This document shows positions 52,869 through 61,040 of a stretch of 64,000 bases of DNA, piece after piece. Origin of the DNA: Opitutia bacterium. Lineage in GTDB: Bacteria; Verrucomicrobiota; Verrucomicrobiia; Opitutales; Opitutaceae. The position numbers were made by a program, and so were the translations under genes. The stretch's first letter is position 1, and each line of letters starts with the position of its first letter. The DNA is taken from positions 496,001-560,000 of the forward strand of contig JACRHT010000002.1 in assembly GCA_016217545.1 (NCBI GenBank). Reading direction: 5' to 3'. The notes under the pieces were generated by a model. That model did no database searches. It worked only from the letters and a program-made list of their open reading frames with translations, and was not told where the DNA came from.

Positions 52869-54530
52869 TCACTGGCCGGGCATCGGAAGCGTCAGCCCGC
52901 ACTGGCGTTGCGCACGAATCGTTCGAGCATAATACGCGACGGCAAGCGTCGGAGTCTCGTCTGCACCCGGCGCGAGTTCCCACGCGTCACCGCGTCGCAC
53001 CCGGGGCCGGTCGAATAAAACGTTCTCCCACGAAAACGGCGCAAGCACGACAAACCACAGGCCGCGCGCGGTTCTTGGATTGTTTTGAACCGACACCACG
53101 CCTGTCGAGCGTTGGAACACCGCATTGAGCCAGCTCTCGTTGAACGCGTCGTAGCGCACGATCGAATATACGTCCCGGGTCGTTTGCGTTTTCTCTTTTC
53201 GATCCCTGGCATCCGAGACCACCCGAACTCGTGCGCCACCGCCGACCGCTTCTGCTCCGGCGACGAGCGGCGCTTGCAACTGCGGCACCGGACGACGGAA
53301 ATCCAACCGCACGTCCGCTTTGCATTCGGGCCTTTGCCAGGAGAAGCGGTCCGCCAGCTCCACCGGCACAAACAAATCTCCGGTCAACTCGACGATATCC
53401 CCGCGGTCGACCTGCGGCATGTTCCGATCTTTCGCGCGCGCCGCCTTGGCGTCGGCAATCTTCTTTTCCCGAAACGCCTTCGTTTCCTCGTCCGTCAAAC
53501 GAATGTCGGGCCCGACGCCGAGCATACTGCGCGCAACCCACACGCTTTCGGCCGCGCGGAGTCCGGGATTTTGGATCACCTTTCGACCATCCGGCCAAAT
53601 CAGCGAAATTCTTGCGCGCCCACCGGCGAGGCGCAGCCACTCCGGAACATTGCGCACCTCGAGCCTCAACTGAAATCGCGCGTAGCCGGGAGCCAACTGG
53701 AATTTGTCCGCCGTCGTGGAGCGAGTCAGCGAAACCCACCGCACCTCGACCGCCTCGACTCCCGCGTCGCTCATAGTCTCTCCCCGCCAACTCTGCGTGA
53801 ACGCCCATGGCCAGGCCCGACCGGCCCAGATGCCGAGGACAATTCCCGCCGCCGCCAGAGTGGTGCTCAACACCGTTCGCCGCGCCCGGTATTGGCACCA
53901 AACCGCACCGAGCACGCCTGCGGCGATCAAGACTGCCGCCGCGATTTCGCGCGCCAGTGAAACATCGCTGTCCACCACTGGAGCGGCGAGATATCGACCG
54001 GCCGAAAACAAACCCGCCACGAGCAACAGCAGCAGAGCCGTCAGCAGCAGAAGCAGCAAGCGACTCGATTTGCCGGTAAGTGCCGCCGTGAACAGCGCGG
54101 CCAGCGCAGCGAGGCCATACAAGAACACAACCGACATCGCGCCCGCCCACAGCGCCCATCCTCCACCTCCGCAAGACAACCACCACGGCATCCACACCAG
54201 CACCGGAACCACCACGAAGAACAGCCCGAGACCGATTCCCTTTGCGGCCAGCAGCCGCAACCCGGAGATCGGGCGCGTCGCCCAGAACATGCGCGCCCCC
54301 ACCAACTCATCTTCGAGCGCGAAACTAGCCGCCAACAGAAATCCGGCCACCGCGGCAATCGCGGTGGTGAGTCCGTAGGCGAGTTGCAACTGCTCGACGC
54401 GCTCGGCCTCACTCGAGGCGAGTGCTTGGATGCAGATCACGATCTTTGCCACCAACAATCCCACCCACAGCAGATACGGTATCCAGTGCCGGCGGATATC
54501 TTTGCCGACGATGTGCCAGACGAGTTTCAT
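52869..54530 (-). CDS. ABC transporter permease-like membrane protein (large)
   Basis: The 553-aa protein has about six N-terminal membrane segments, a soluble region of roughly 280 residues (contains IRLTDEETKAF), and ends without a recognisable domain. The start is 15 bp after the smaller permease and it shares the phrase ARMFWATRPISGLRLLAAKG with it (compare NVFWRTRPVSPGRLLTVK), a motif of ABC-2-type permeases in YtrA-controlled operons. It is the last gene of the operon and lies 2 bp from the convergent helicase stop. Confidence 0.75.
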   Translation of the reverse strand: MKLVWHIVGKDIRRHWIPYLLWVGLLVAKIVICIQALASSEAERVEQLQLAYGLTTAIAAVAGFLLAASFALEDELVGARMFWATRPISGLRLLAAKGIGLGLFFVVVPVLVWMPWWLSCGGGGWALWAGAMSVVFLYGLAALAALFTAALTGKSSRLLLLLLTALLLLLVAGLFSAGRYLAAPVVDSDVSLAREIAAAVLIAAGVLGAVWCQYRARRTVLSTTLAAAGIVLGIWAGRAWPWAFTQSWRGETMSDAGVEAVEVRWVSLTRSTTADKFQLAPGYARFQLRLEVRNVPEWLRLAGGRARISLIWPDGRKVIQNPGLRAAESVWVARSMLGVGPDIRLTDEETKAFREKKIADAKAARAKDRNMPQVDRGDIVELTGDLFVPVELADRFSWQRPECKADVRLDFRRPVPQLQAPLVAGAEAVGGGARVRVVSDARDRKEKTQTTRDVYSIVRYDAFNESWLNAVFQRSTGVVSVQNNPRTARGLWFVVLAPFSWENVLFDRPRVRRGDAWELAPGADETPTLAVAYYARTIRAQRQCGLTLPMPGQ

Positions 54531-54545
54531 GGGCGGAACGGGGCG

Positions 54546-55256
54546 TCAGCTCGATTGCCAGTTGGCGATCAACGCGGCGCCGGCGACGCCGACACCGAGG
54601 AGCACGCGCGACAGTCGCTCCTGTCGCCGGAAGTATTGGTTCGCGATCACCAGCGCGGCCAGGGCCACGCAAAACACATCCGAAGCCACGCCGCGCGCGG
54701 GCTTGAAGTTCATCCCGAGCTGCGTGTTTCCGCCGCCGCTGAAGAAGCTCACGCCGTTCTTCAGGATCACATACGCAAAGAGGCACGCGATGGCCACGAT
54801 CACGAAGCGCCCCTGGTCCTTCGTGCACGCGCCGATGGCGGCGCTCATCGCGGCGATCGTCAGCCACAGGAAGAGAGTCGAGTTGACCGTCTCGAAATTC
54901 ATCGGCGCCGCGCCGCGAAACAGGAAGAGCGACACCGCCGCCGGCACGAGCACGAACGTGAACCCGATGAGCGAGAGCTTCACCGTGAGCAGCCGCCCCG
55001 GGCTCACCGGCCGGGTGCGCCAGAAGACGTTGGATTCGGTCGGGTGATCCTGCTGCATCGCCTTCGCGGCGAGCACGCCCGAGAGGAGAATCACGAGGAG
55101 CGAGCCGACCGCGTAGACGAAGAGAGCCCCGACTCCTTGGTCCCTCGGCGAGGGACGCCCGGCGAAAATCAGGCAACCACCCGCGAAGGCCCAAACAACC
55201 AGCCCCCAGCCGAGTTGGCGCACTTCGTGGCGAATTTGATGGAGGAAAAGGTTCAT
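54546..55256 (-). CDS. ABC transporter permease protein (small)
   Basis: The 236-aa protein has six hydrophobic segments (including GWGLVVWAFAGGCLIF, ALFVYAVGSLLVILL, LFLWLTIAAMSAAIGA). It overlaps the ATPase stop by 4 bp and so is co-translated. With the larger permease it likely forms a heterodimeric ABC-2-like exporter or sensor. Substrate is unknown. Confidence 0.8.
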   Translation of the reverse strand: MNLFLHQIRHEVRQLGWGLVVWAFAGGCLIFAGRPSPRDQGVGALFVYAVGSLLVILLSGVLAAKAMQQDHPTESNVFWRTRPVSPGRLLTVKLSLIGFTFVLVPAAVSLFLFRGAAPMNFETVNSTLFLWLTIAAMSAAIGACTKDQGRFVIVAIACLFAYVILKNGVSFFSGGGNTQLGMNFKPARGVASDVFCVALAALVIANQYFRRQERLSRVLLGVGVAGAALIANWQSS

Positions 55257-56167
55257 GCTGCCGCTCCTTTCCCGGCGCGCCGGCCGTGGCGCGCGAGGGC
55301 AATGAAGATTTCCTTCAACGTCATCGGGTGCGCCGTGACGCTGCCCGTCGGGAAGCGTTCACGGCAGGCGCGCTCGGTCGCGGCGGCTTCGAACGCGCTG
55401 TCCACGAATTGGACGCGCGGCCCGCGCTGCTCGAAATCCCACCACGAGGGCAAGGGAGCCGCGCCGGACGGAGTCGCGCCGTCGAGGGTCACCTCCACGC
55501 GGCGGAATCGCTGCGCGAGCGCTTCAGTGGACTCCTGCAAAATCAACCGGCCGCCGTCGATCACCGCCGTGCGATCGACGAGTCGCTCCACGTCGTCGAT
55601 GTCATGCGAGGAGACGAGGACCGTCCATTCGCCGAGGCGCGCCGCCTCGATGAGACCGGTGACGAAGTCGTGCCGCGCCAGCGGATCGAGGCCGGTGAAC
55701 GGCTCATCGAGCACCAGCAGCCGCGGCCGATACGCCAGCGACGAGAGCAGCACGGCCTTCATCAGCATGCCGCGCGAGAGGTGCGCGAGCTTGCGGTCCG
55801 GCGGCAGATCGAAGTCCGCGAGCAACTGCTTTTCGAGCGTCGCGTCCCACGTCGGATAAAACGGCCGGCAGTAGTCGAGCAACTGGCGCACCGTCATCCA
55901 CAGCGGCTGCTGCTGGTTTTCCGAGACGTAGCCGATCTGCTGGAACTCGCGTTCGCCGAGCTGGCGCGAGTCGACCCCGAGCACGCGCGCGCTGCCCGAC
56001 GTGGGTGCCAGCAGGTTCATGAGCATCTTCAGCGTCGTGGTCTTGCCCGCGCCGTTCGGGCCGAGGAGCGCGCACACGCTGCCCTCGGGCACGGCCAACG
56101 AAATTTCGTGGACGGCCTCGGTGCGCCAGTAGCGGCGCGTCAGTCGGTCGGTTTCGATCAGGTTCAT
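55253..56167 (-). CDS. ABC transporter ATP-binding protein
   Basis: The 304-aa protein has Walker A GPNGAGKTTTLKMLMNLLAP, Q-loop YVSENQQQPLW, a signature degenerated to LSRGM, Walker B LLVLDEPFTGLDPLARHD and SSHDIDDVERL. The ~80-residue C-terminal extension is typical of ABC-2 (drug or polysaccharide) exporters. It starts 7 bp after the GntR gene stop. Confidence 0.93.
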   Translation of the reverse strand: MNLIETDRLTRRYWRTEAVHEISLAVPEGSVCALLGPNGAGKTTTLKMLMNLLAPTSGSARVLGVDSRQLGEREFQQIGYVSENQQQPLWMTVRQLLDYCRPFYPTWDATLEKQLLADFDLPPDRKLAHLSRGMLMKAVLLSSLAYRPRLLVLDEPFTGLDPLARHDFVTGLIEAARLGEWTVLVSSHDIDDVERLVDRTAVIDGGRLILQESTEALAQRFRRVEVTLDGATPSGAAPLPSWWDFEQRGPRVQFVDSAFEAAATERACRERFPTGSVTAHPMTLKEIFIALARHGRRAGKGAAA

Positions 56168-56174
56168 AGGGAGA

Positions 56175-56558
56175 TCATCTGCGGCCCAATTTCTTCCAGT
56201 GCGCGGCGAGGCCGCCCTGCACTTCGTCGAGCGTCAGGCCGAGTTTCTTCGCCTCCACGACGACGCGCTCGAGTTCGTCGCCGAGCAGCTCCGCCTTCGC
56301 CACGCGATCCGTCGCGCCGCGCTCGGCCACGACGCTGCCAACGGCCGGCGTCGTCACCAGCACGCCCTCGGTCACGAGCGTCGCGATGATCTTGTGCGCG
56401 GTGTTCGGGTTGATGCGCAATTCCGTGCTCAGCACGCGCACCGACGGAAACGGCTCACCGGGCTTCAGCTGGCCGGCGACGACCGCCTTCTTCACGGCGA
56501 ACAGCACCTGCTCCGTGATGGGCAGGCCAGGCTTCAGTTCGACCGGGAAGGACAGCAT
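56175..56558 (-). CDS. GntR-family (YtrA-type) transcriptional regulator
   Basis: The product has 127 aa. ATG (MLSFPVELKPGLPITEQV) is preferred over a TTG two codons upstream because AAGG lies 7 nt before it. The winged HTH contains QLKPGEPFPSVRVLSTELRINPNT-like sequence near residues 30-55 and HKIIATLVTEGVLV, followed by a short C-terminal dimerisation helix, as in YtrA regulators that control neighbouring ABC operons. It probably binds the dyad at 56703-56736. Confidence 0.9.
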   Translation of the reverse strand: MLSFPVELKPGLPITEQVLFAVKKAVVAGQLKPGEPFPSVRVLSTELRINPNTAHKIIATLVTEGVLVTTPAVGSVVAERGATDRVAKAELLGDELERVVVEAKKLGLTLDEVQGGLAAHWKKLGRR

Positions 56559-56570
56559 GGGCAACCTTGG

Positions 56571-56702
56571 TCAGTTCCGCTCTTCCAGCATCTTTCGGAT
56601 CGCCCGCAACTCGTCGTGGCACTTCTTCGCCCACGCTTGGGCGGAGTAGGCGCAGATCAGGAGGCCCAGCAGGGCGACTGAAGCGAAGGTGGTCGTTGCC
56701 AT
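56571..56702 (-). CDS. Small membrane protein heading the YtrA-type operon (43 aa)
   Basis: Encodes MATTTFASVALLGLLICAYS plus a cationic/acidic helix ending KMLEERN. The first ~24 residues form one membrane span or uncleaved signal, then a charged helix with one Cys. AGGA precedes the ATG by 4 nt and a dyad repeat starts immediately upstream. The stop lies 12 bp before the GntR start. No homologue can be named. Confidence 0.65.
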   Translation of the reverse strand: MATTTFASVALLGLLICAYSAQAWAKKCHDELRAIRKMLEERN

Positions 56703-56736
56703 GCCGTCCTAGTTGCGCTAGGACAGATAGGACGGC
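56703..56736 (-). promoter_or_regulatory. Probable GntR/YtrA operator before the small-ORF/ABC operon
   Basis: GCCGTCCTA (56703-56711) is the reverse complement of TAGGACGGC (56728-56736), and an inner TAGGAC at 56719-56724 also pairs with GTCCTA. The dyad covers the leader and ribosome-binding site of the 43-aa gene. Bound regulator would block the whole operon. Confidence 0.65.
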
Positions 56737-56779
56737 AAGCAGAATTTAAATACCGCTCTTTTGCCGCACTGCGGCGCGT

Positions 56780-57793
56780 TCAACCGGCCTCGGCTTCGCC
56801 CAGCAGGTTGGCGAAGATCATCTTGCCGCCGCTGGTCGGCAGCACGCCGGTGATCTCGGCCGTGACGCGCTTGCCGAGGTAGGCGCGTCCATTGTTCACG
56901 ACGATCATCGAGCCGTCGCTCAGGTAACCGACCGCCTGGCCCTCGTCCTTGCCGGCCTTGCTGAGTTCGACCTCGACGCTTTCGCCGATGACGATTTCCG
57001 GGCGCAGCGCCTTGTCGAGCGCGTGGAGGTTCAGCCACGGCACGCCGTGGAACTGCGCCATCTTCGCGAGATTGTAGTCCGTCGTGAGCAGTTTCGCGCG
57101 CATCGACTGCGCGAGGAACACCAGCTTGGCCTCCAAATCCTGCCGGCGCGTGACTTCGCTCTGGTGGATGCGGATGTCGAGGTGCTTGATGCGGCGCAGC
57201 TCGTTGAGGACCTCGAGGCCGCGTCGACCGCGGGCCTGTTTCACGGGATCGGGCGAGTCCGCGACGTGTTGCAGCTCCGTGAGCACGAACGACGGGATCA
57301 CGAGCGCCGCGCCGAGGAACTGCGTCTCGCAAATCCGCGCGATGCGCCCGTCGATCAACGCGCTCGTGTCCACCACGACCAGCGGCACATCGACCTCGTG
57401 CGGCACGAAGCGCACGTAGGGAATCACGAGATTGAACTCATCCTTGCCGCGCAGCGCGACGACGGCGCCGAGGTAGCTGCAGATCACGAAGAGGGCGAGC
57501 TGGCTCAGGTAGATCATCTGCTCGTCCGCCCGCTTCAGCAGCGGCGAAGTGCCGAGCAGCCACGCAATCACGGCGCCGATCGCCAGTCCGAACGTGATCG
57601 CCGACAACCCGCGCAGGGAAAATCCCTTCAGCAGCACGTCGACGAGCACGACGAGCACGCCGATCAAGCCGCCGACGGTCACCGCCAGACCGCGATAACG
57701 GTCCCACTCGGGGATCGTGTAGCACAACAGCCACGACCCGAGCACGCACAGCACGAGAAAGCAGATCCGGATCGTGAACAGCGTCTTTTTCAT
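56780..57793 (-). CDS. PIN/TRAM-domain membrane-anchored protein (YacL-like)
   Basis: The 337-aa protein has four N-terminal membrane helices (residues ~8-108), then a PIN nuclease-like domain with acidic residues VVVDTSALIDGR, LTELQHVAD and LTTDYNLAKM, then a C-terminal TRAM domain (GQAVGYLSDGSMIVVNNGRAYLG). PIN domains of this kind are metal-dependent RNases, and the TRAM part binds RNA. The role of the YacL family is unknown. A 43-aa membrane protein is encoded 3 bp upstream. Confidence 0.92.
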   Translation of the reverse strand: MKKTLFTIRICFLVLCVLGSWLLCYTIPEWDRYRGLAVTVGGLIGVLVVLVDVLLKGFSLRGLSAITFGLAIGAVIAWLLGTSPLLKRADEQMIYLSQLALFVICSYLGAVVALRGKDEFNLVIPYVRFVPHEVDVPLVVVDTSALIDGRIARICETQFLGAALVIPSFVLTELQHVADSPDPVKQARGRRGLEVLNELRRIKHLDIRIHQSEVTRRQDLEAKLVFLAQSMRAKLLTTDYNLAKMAQFHGVPWLNLHALDKALRPEIVIGESVEVELSKAGKDEGQAVGYLSDGSMIVVNNGRAYLGKRVTAEITGVLPTSGGKMIFANLLGEAEAG

Positions 57794-57796
57794 CGC

Positions 57797-57928
57797 TCAA
57801 TGCGCCGCCGACCGCCGGAGAAACCACAGCACGACGAACGGGATCACGAGGAACAAGATCATCACCCCGTAAAGGATCCATTGCGCCCGCTCGGCCTTTT
57901 TCTTCAACTCGGGGTCTTGCTCCTCCAT
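57797..57928 (-). CDS. Small membrane protein upstream of the PIN-TRAM gene (43 aa)
   Basis: Encodes MEEQDPELKKKAERAQWILY then GVMILFLVIPFVVLWFLRR and a short tail. The acidic/basic N-terminus precedes one transmembrane helix with a flanking Arg pair. The stop lies 3 bp before the start of the PIN-TRAM gene, so the two are surely co-translated. The ribosome-binding site is weak. No homologue can be named. Confidence 0.6.
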   Translation of the reverse strand: MEEQDPELKKKAERAQWILYGVMILFLVIPFVVLWFLRRSAAH

Positions 57929-57956
57929 GGCCGCAAGAAACCCCGCTCCTCCACGC

Positions 57957-58379
57957 ATGACAACGCAATACTGGCTCGTGAAACAGGAACCCGAGGACTA
58001 CTCGTGGGCCGACTTCGTCCGCGACGGCGCGACCGCCTGGACCGGCGTGCGCAACTACGCCGCTCGCAACCACCTCAAAGCCATGCGCGCCGGCGACGAG
58101 GTATTCTATTACCACAGCGGCGACGACAAATGCATCGTCGCCCTCGCGAAGGTGAAGCGCGCCGCGTTCCCCGATCCGACCGCAGATTCGCCCGACGAGG
58201 GCTGGGTCGCCGTCGAACTCGTCCCGGTTAAGCCGCTCCCCTCTCCCGTGACGCTCGCGCAGGTCAAAGCCGAGCCCTCGCTCAAGGACATCGCGCTTGT
58301 CCGCATCAGCCGCCTCTCCGTGCAACCGGTCAAACTCGCCGAGTTCGCCCGCATCCTGAAACTCGCCGGCGCCAAATAG
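57957..58379 (+). CDS. EVE-domain protein
   Basis: The product has 140 aa. ATG (MTTQYWLVKQEPEDYSW) is the family N-terminus. The PUA-like EVE fold is seen as TAWTGVRNYAARNHLKAM, GDEVFYYHSG and PDEGWVAVELVPVKPL. EVE domains bind modified bases or RNA and often pair with nucleic-acid-modification systems. No such partner is adjacent here. It is divergent from the small membrane gene by 28 bp. Confidence 0.92.
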   Translation: MTTQYWLVKQEPEDYSWADFVRDGATAWTGVRNYAARNHLKAMRAGDEVFYYHSGDDKCIVALAKVKRAAFPDPTADSPDEGWVAVELVPVKPLPSPVTLAQVKAEPSLKDIALVRISRLSVQPVKLAEFARILKLAGAK

Positions 58380-58442
58380 CGCGACGCCAGCGCGAGAACT
58401 TCGCCCGCCCCGCGAAGCGCCCGACCGACGAACAATCACCCG

Positions 58443-58465
58443 TAGGCAGCGAGCTTGCTCGCGCC
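58443..58465. repeat. AGCGAGCTTGCTCGCGCC repeat, single arm
   Basis: A 23-nt element containing the dyad GCGAGCTTGCTCGC. It is identical to the left arm at 63700-63722. It lies in the 106-bp gap between the EVE gene and the SUMF1-like gene end. Confidence 0.8.
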
Positions 58466-58485
58466 ACAGCACCACGCCGCGCGAC

Positions 58486-60123
58486 TTACTCGACCGCGTC
58501 GAGTCGCGCCAAGTCCACTTCGACCACCACGCGGAATCCCCGCGTGCGCGAGCGCTCCGCGCGCGCCGCCGAGGCGACGCCCTCCGCACCGCGCCACACG
58601 TTCGCCTCCGGCGTTTCGCGTCCGCCCGTCGAAGCGAGCCACTCCTCCAGCCCGCCGTTCACGTTCTGCGCGTCACTCCCGGCGTCACGCAACTCGTCCG
58701 CACTCGGCAACCGCACGCGCCAGCCGAGCAACCAGCCCAGCCGCCGGCAAAACTCCTCGGCCTCGACATACGTCACCGAATCCACCGGCAACGCGCGCCC
58801 CGGATTGCGGCTCGGATTGCTGCTCATCACCTTGGCAAAATCCGCCTGGAGCACTTCGGTCTTCAGCAGCGCACGCGCGCCGGTGAGCGGCACGAGCTGA
58901 TCGAAAACGCGATCCTGCAGGAGCGCGATGTCCGCCGAGCGAACGTTCAGGTAAGCCAGGGTTGTCCGCACGGAATCGTCGGCCTGTCGCAGTTTCGGAA
59001 AACGCTTCGCGACGCCCTCGCTGATCTCCAATCCCTCGCGCACGCTCTGCTGCGCTTGGAAGACCTGCCGCTTGCGCAGGAACCGGCGGGCCGAGGCCTC
59101 AGCCGCCGCCGCCGCGCGCAACGGTTCGGTCGCCAACATGGTCTGGCGTGCGACCTCGATTTGTTCGAGCCGCTCCATCGAGAGAAACCGGCTTTTCGCA
59201 AACCGCTCGTTCAGCTGGCGCTGCGCGTCGGCCGCCGCGACGAGCTCCTTCACGGCGCGGTCGACGTCGCCCGCCGCACGAAACTCGTCGGCCCGGCGCA
59301 TGGCCGCGCGCACCTCCGCGTCGAGACCGCTCGCCGTCAGCGCCGCAATTTCCGCGTCGAGACGCCCGATGGCCTGCAGATCGGAGAAACGGGTGCGCGG
59401 AAAATCGCGGTTCAATTGATCCTGCGTGTCGCGGGCCTCGCGGAACGCCGCCAGCGCGCGCTCCCATTCAGCCGCGCCCAGCGCCGCCTGCGCCTCCGCC
59501 GTCTTCGCGGCGACGGTCTTCACCAACGGCTCGGCCACCCGCTCCTCCAGTTCCCGCTGCAGCCGCAGTTCGCGATCGAAATTCGTGCCCTTGTCCACCG
59601 TCGACACCTTGCGTTGCAGCTTCAACGCCTCGTGGAGCAGCGCGACACCGCCTTCGCTGTCGCCTTGCGCGAGGAGCGCCCGCGCAGCCGCTTCCTTTTC
59701 CTCCGACGCCTTCTGCGTCAGGTCGGCGTGCATCGTCTCGATCTGCCGTTCGGTCCGGCGCAGTTCCTCGACTTCCGAGGCAAAACGCTCCGGACGCATC
59801 GCGGCGCGCCGGCGCTGCCAGCCCGCCAGCTTTTCCCAGCGACGCACCGCTTCCTCCGGCGAGAGTCCCGCTTCCTGCGTGGCACTCCGGGCTGAGGCGA
59901 GCTGTGCATCCACCGCCGCGATCGCGGCGAGTTCCTGCTCTTTCAGCCGAGCGGCTTCGTGCTGCTCGTTCCACAACCAGACGCCGCCGGCCGCGACCGA
60001 CGCCGCCAAAGTCAGGCCAATCAGCCACGCGCGCCGCCGCCACCGCTGCGCCGCTGTCTCCTCCACGAACTCGGCCTCTTTTTCAAACCGCACGGAGCCA
60101 GCGCAGCGGGCTTTTCGCGTCAT
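58486..60123 (-). CDS. Membrane-anchored coiled-coil protein with C-terminal SUMF1/FGE-like domain
   Basis: The product has about 545 aa. Start MTRKARCAGS is chosen by position. A single membrane helix (AWLIGLTLAASVAAGGVWLW) near residue 40 is followed by ~340 residues of charged, Ala-rich helices, probably coiled coil or TPR-like. The C-terminal ~130 residues resemble an FGE-sulfatase domain (PVDSVTYVEAEEFCRRLG, VRLPSADELRDAG, GLEEWLAS, RGFRVV). Only one Cys is visible there, so catalytic formylglycine formation or EgtB chemistry is doubtful. It is more likely a structural or ligand-binding version. Function is unknown. Confidence 0.75.
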   Translation of the reverse strand: MTRKARCAGSVRFEKEAEFVEETAAQRWRRRAWLIGLTLAASVAAGGVWLWNEQHEAARLKEQELAAIAAVDAQLASARSATQEAGLSPEEAVRRWEKLAGWQRRRAAMRPERFASEVEELRRTERQIETMHADLTQKASEEKEAAARALLAQGDSEGGVALLHEALKLQRKVSTVDKGTNFDRELRLQRELEERVAEPLVKTVAAKTAEAQAALGAAEWERALAAFREARDTQDQLNRDFPRTRFSDLQAIGRLDAEIAALTASGLDAEVRAAMRRADEFRAAGDVDRAVKELVAAADAQRQLNERFAKSRFLSMERLEQIEVARQTMLATEPLRAAAAAEASARRFLRKRQVFQAQQSVREGLEISEGVAKRFPKLRQADDSVRTTLAYLNVRSADIALLQDRVFDQLVPLTGARALLKTEVLQADFAKVMSSNPSRNPGRALPVDSVTYVEAEEFCRRLGWLLGWRVRLPSADELRDAGSDAQNVNGGLEEWLASTGGRETPEANVWRGAEGVASAARAERSRTRGFRVVVEVDLARLDAVE

Positions 60124-60185
60124 GGCAACGCCATTGGTCGGCGCGGGGCTCGACAAGCGTGTGTCACCTCGGTTTCGTGCCCGGG

Positions 60186-61040
60186 ATGTTCACCCGGCTC
60201 GCGATTCTCGCTCCCGGCCTGCTTGGCGGCTCCGTCGCGCAGGCAGCGAAACATTTCGGCGCGGCCGCGCAGGTGACAATTTGGTCACGGCGACCCGAAA
60301 CGCGCCTCGCCCTGCGCGGCCAGCCGTGGTGCGACGCCGTCGCCGACACGCCGGCCGACGCCGCCCGCGGCGCCGATCTCGTCGTCATCTGCTCGCCCGT
60401 CGACCAAATCGTTCCTCTCGCCCGCCAGATCGCCGACAGCCTCACGCCGCACGCGCTCATCACCGACGTCGGCAGCGTGAAGGGCGAGATTTGCCGCCAC
60501 GCCACCGCCGCGCTCGCTGGGCGTGCAACGTTCGTCGGCTCGCATCCGATGGCGGGCTCGGAGAAGACCGGTTGGGAACACGCCCGCACCGACCTGTTCA
60601 AGGGACGCATCGTGTTCGTCACGCCGCTCCCGGAAACCGCGCCCGCCGCCGCCGATCGCATCGCGGCATTCTGGCAGGCGCTCGACGCGCAGGTCGCCAC
60701 CGTCGCGCCCGACGCGCACGACGAGATCGTCGCGCACATCAGCCACCTGCCCCAAGTGCTCGCCTCCACGCTCTGCGCCTCGCTCGCGAAACGCGATCAC
60801 GCCTGGCGCAATTTTTCCGGCGGCGGCCTGCGCGACACCACGCGCATCGCCGGCAGCGACCCGAAGCTCTGGAAAACCATTCTCGAGCAGAACCGCGACG
60901 AAGTCCTCCGCGCCCTGCGCGCCTACCAGGACGAGTTGCACGGCATGGAACGCGCGCTCGCCAACCGCGATTGGTTCGAGGTGCAGGCCATCCTCGAGCG
61001 TGGACGCGCCTACCGCGACCAGTTCCGCCCGATCCCATGA
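60186..61040 (+). CDS. tyrA: Prephenate/arogenate dehydrogenase (TyrA)
   Basis: The product has 284 aa. ATG (MFTRLAILAPGLLGGSVAQA) opens the NAD(P)-binding fold. The first glycine of the usual GxGxxG is replaced (LAPGLLGGS). Other family segments are VVICSPVDQI, DVGSVKGEIC, SHPMAGSEKTGWEHA and SGGGLRDTTRIAGSDP. It oxidatively decarboxylates prephenate or arogenate in tyrosine synthesis. It is coupled to aroA by an ATGA overlap and starts 62 bp from the divergent SUMF1-like gene. Confidence 0.92.
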   Translation: MFTRLAILAPGLLGGSVAQAAKHFGAAAQVTIWSRRPETRLALRGQPWCDAVADTPADAARGADLVVICSPVDQIVPLARQIADSLTPHALITDVGSVKGEICRHATAALAGRATFVGSHPMAGSEKTGWEHARTDLFKGRIVFVTPLPETAPAAADRIAAFWQALDAQVATVAPDAHDEIVAHISHLPQVLASTLCASLAKRDHAWRNFSGGGLRDTTRIAGSDPKLWKTILEQNRDEVLRALRAYQDELHGMERALANRDWFEVQAILERGRAYRDQFRPIP

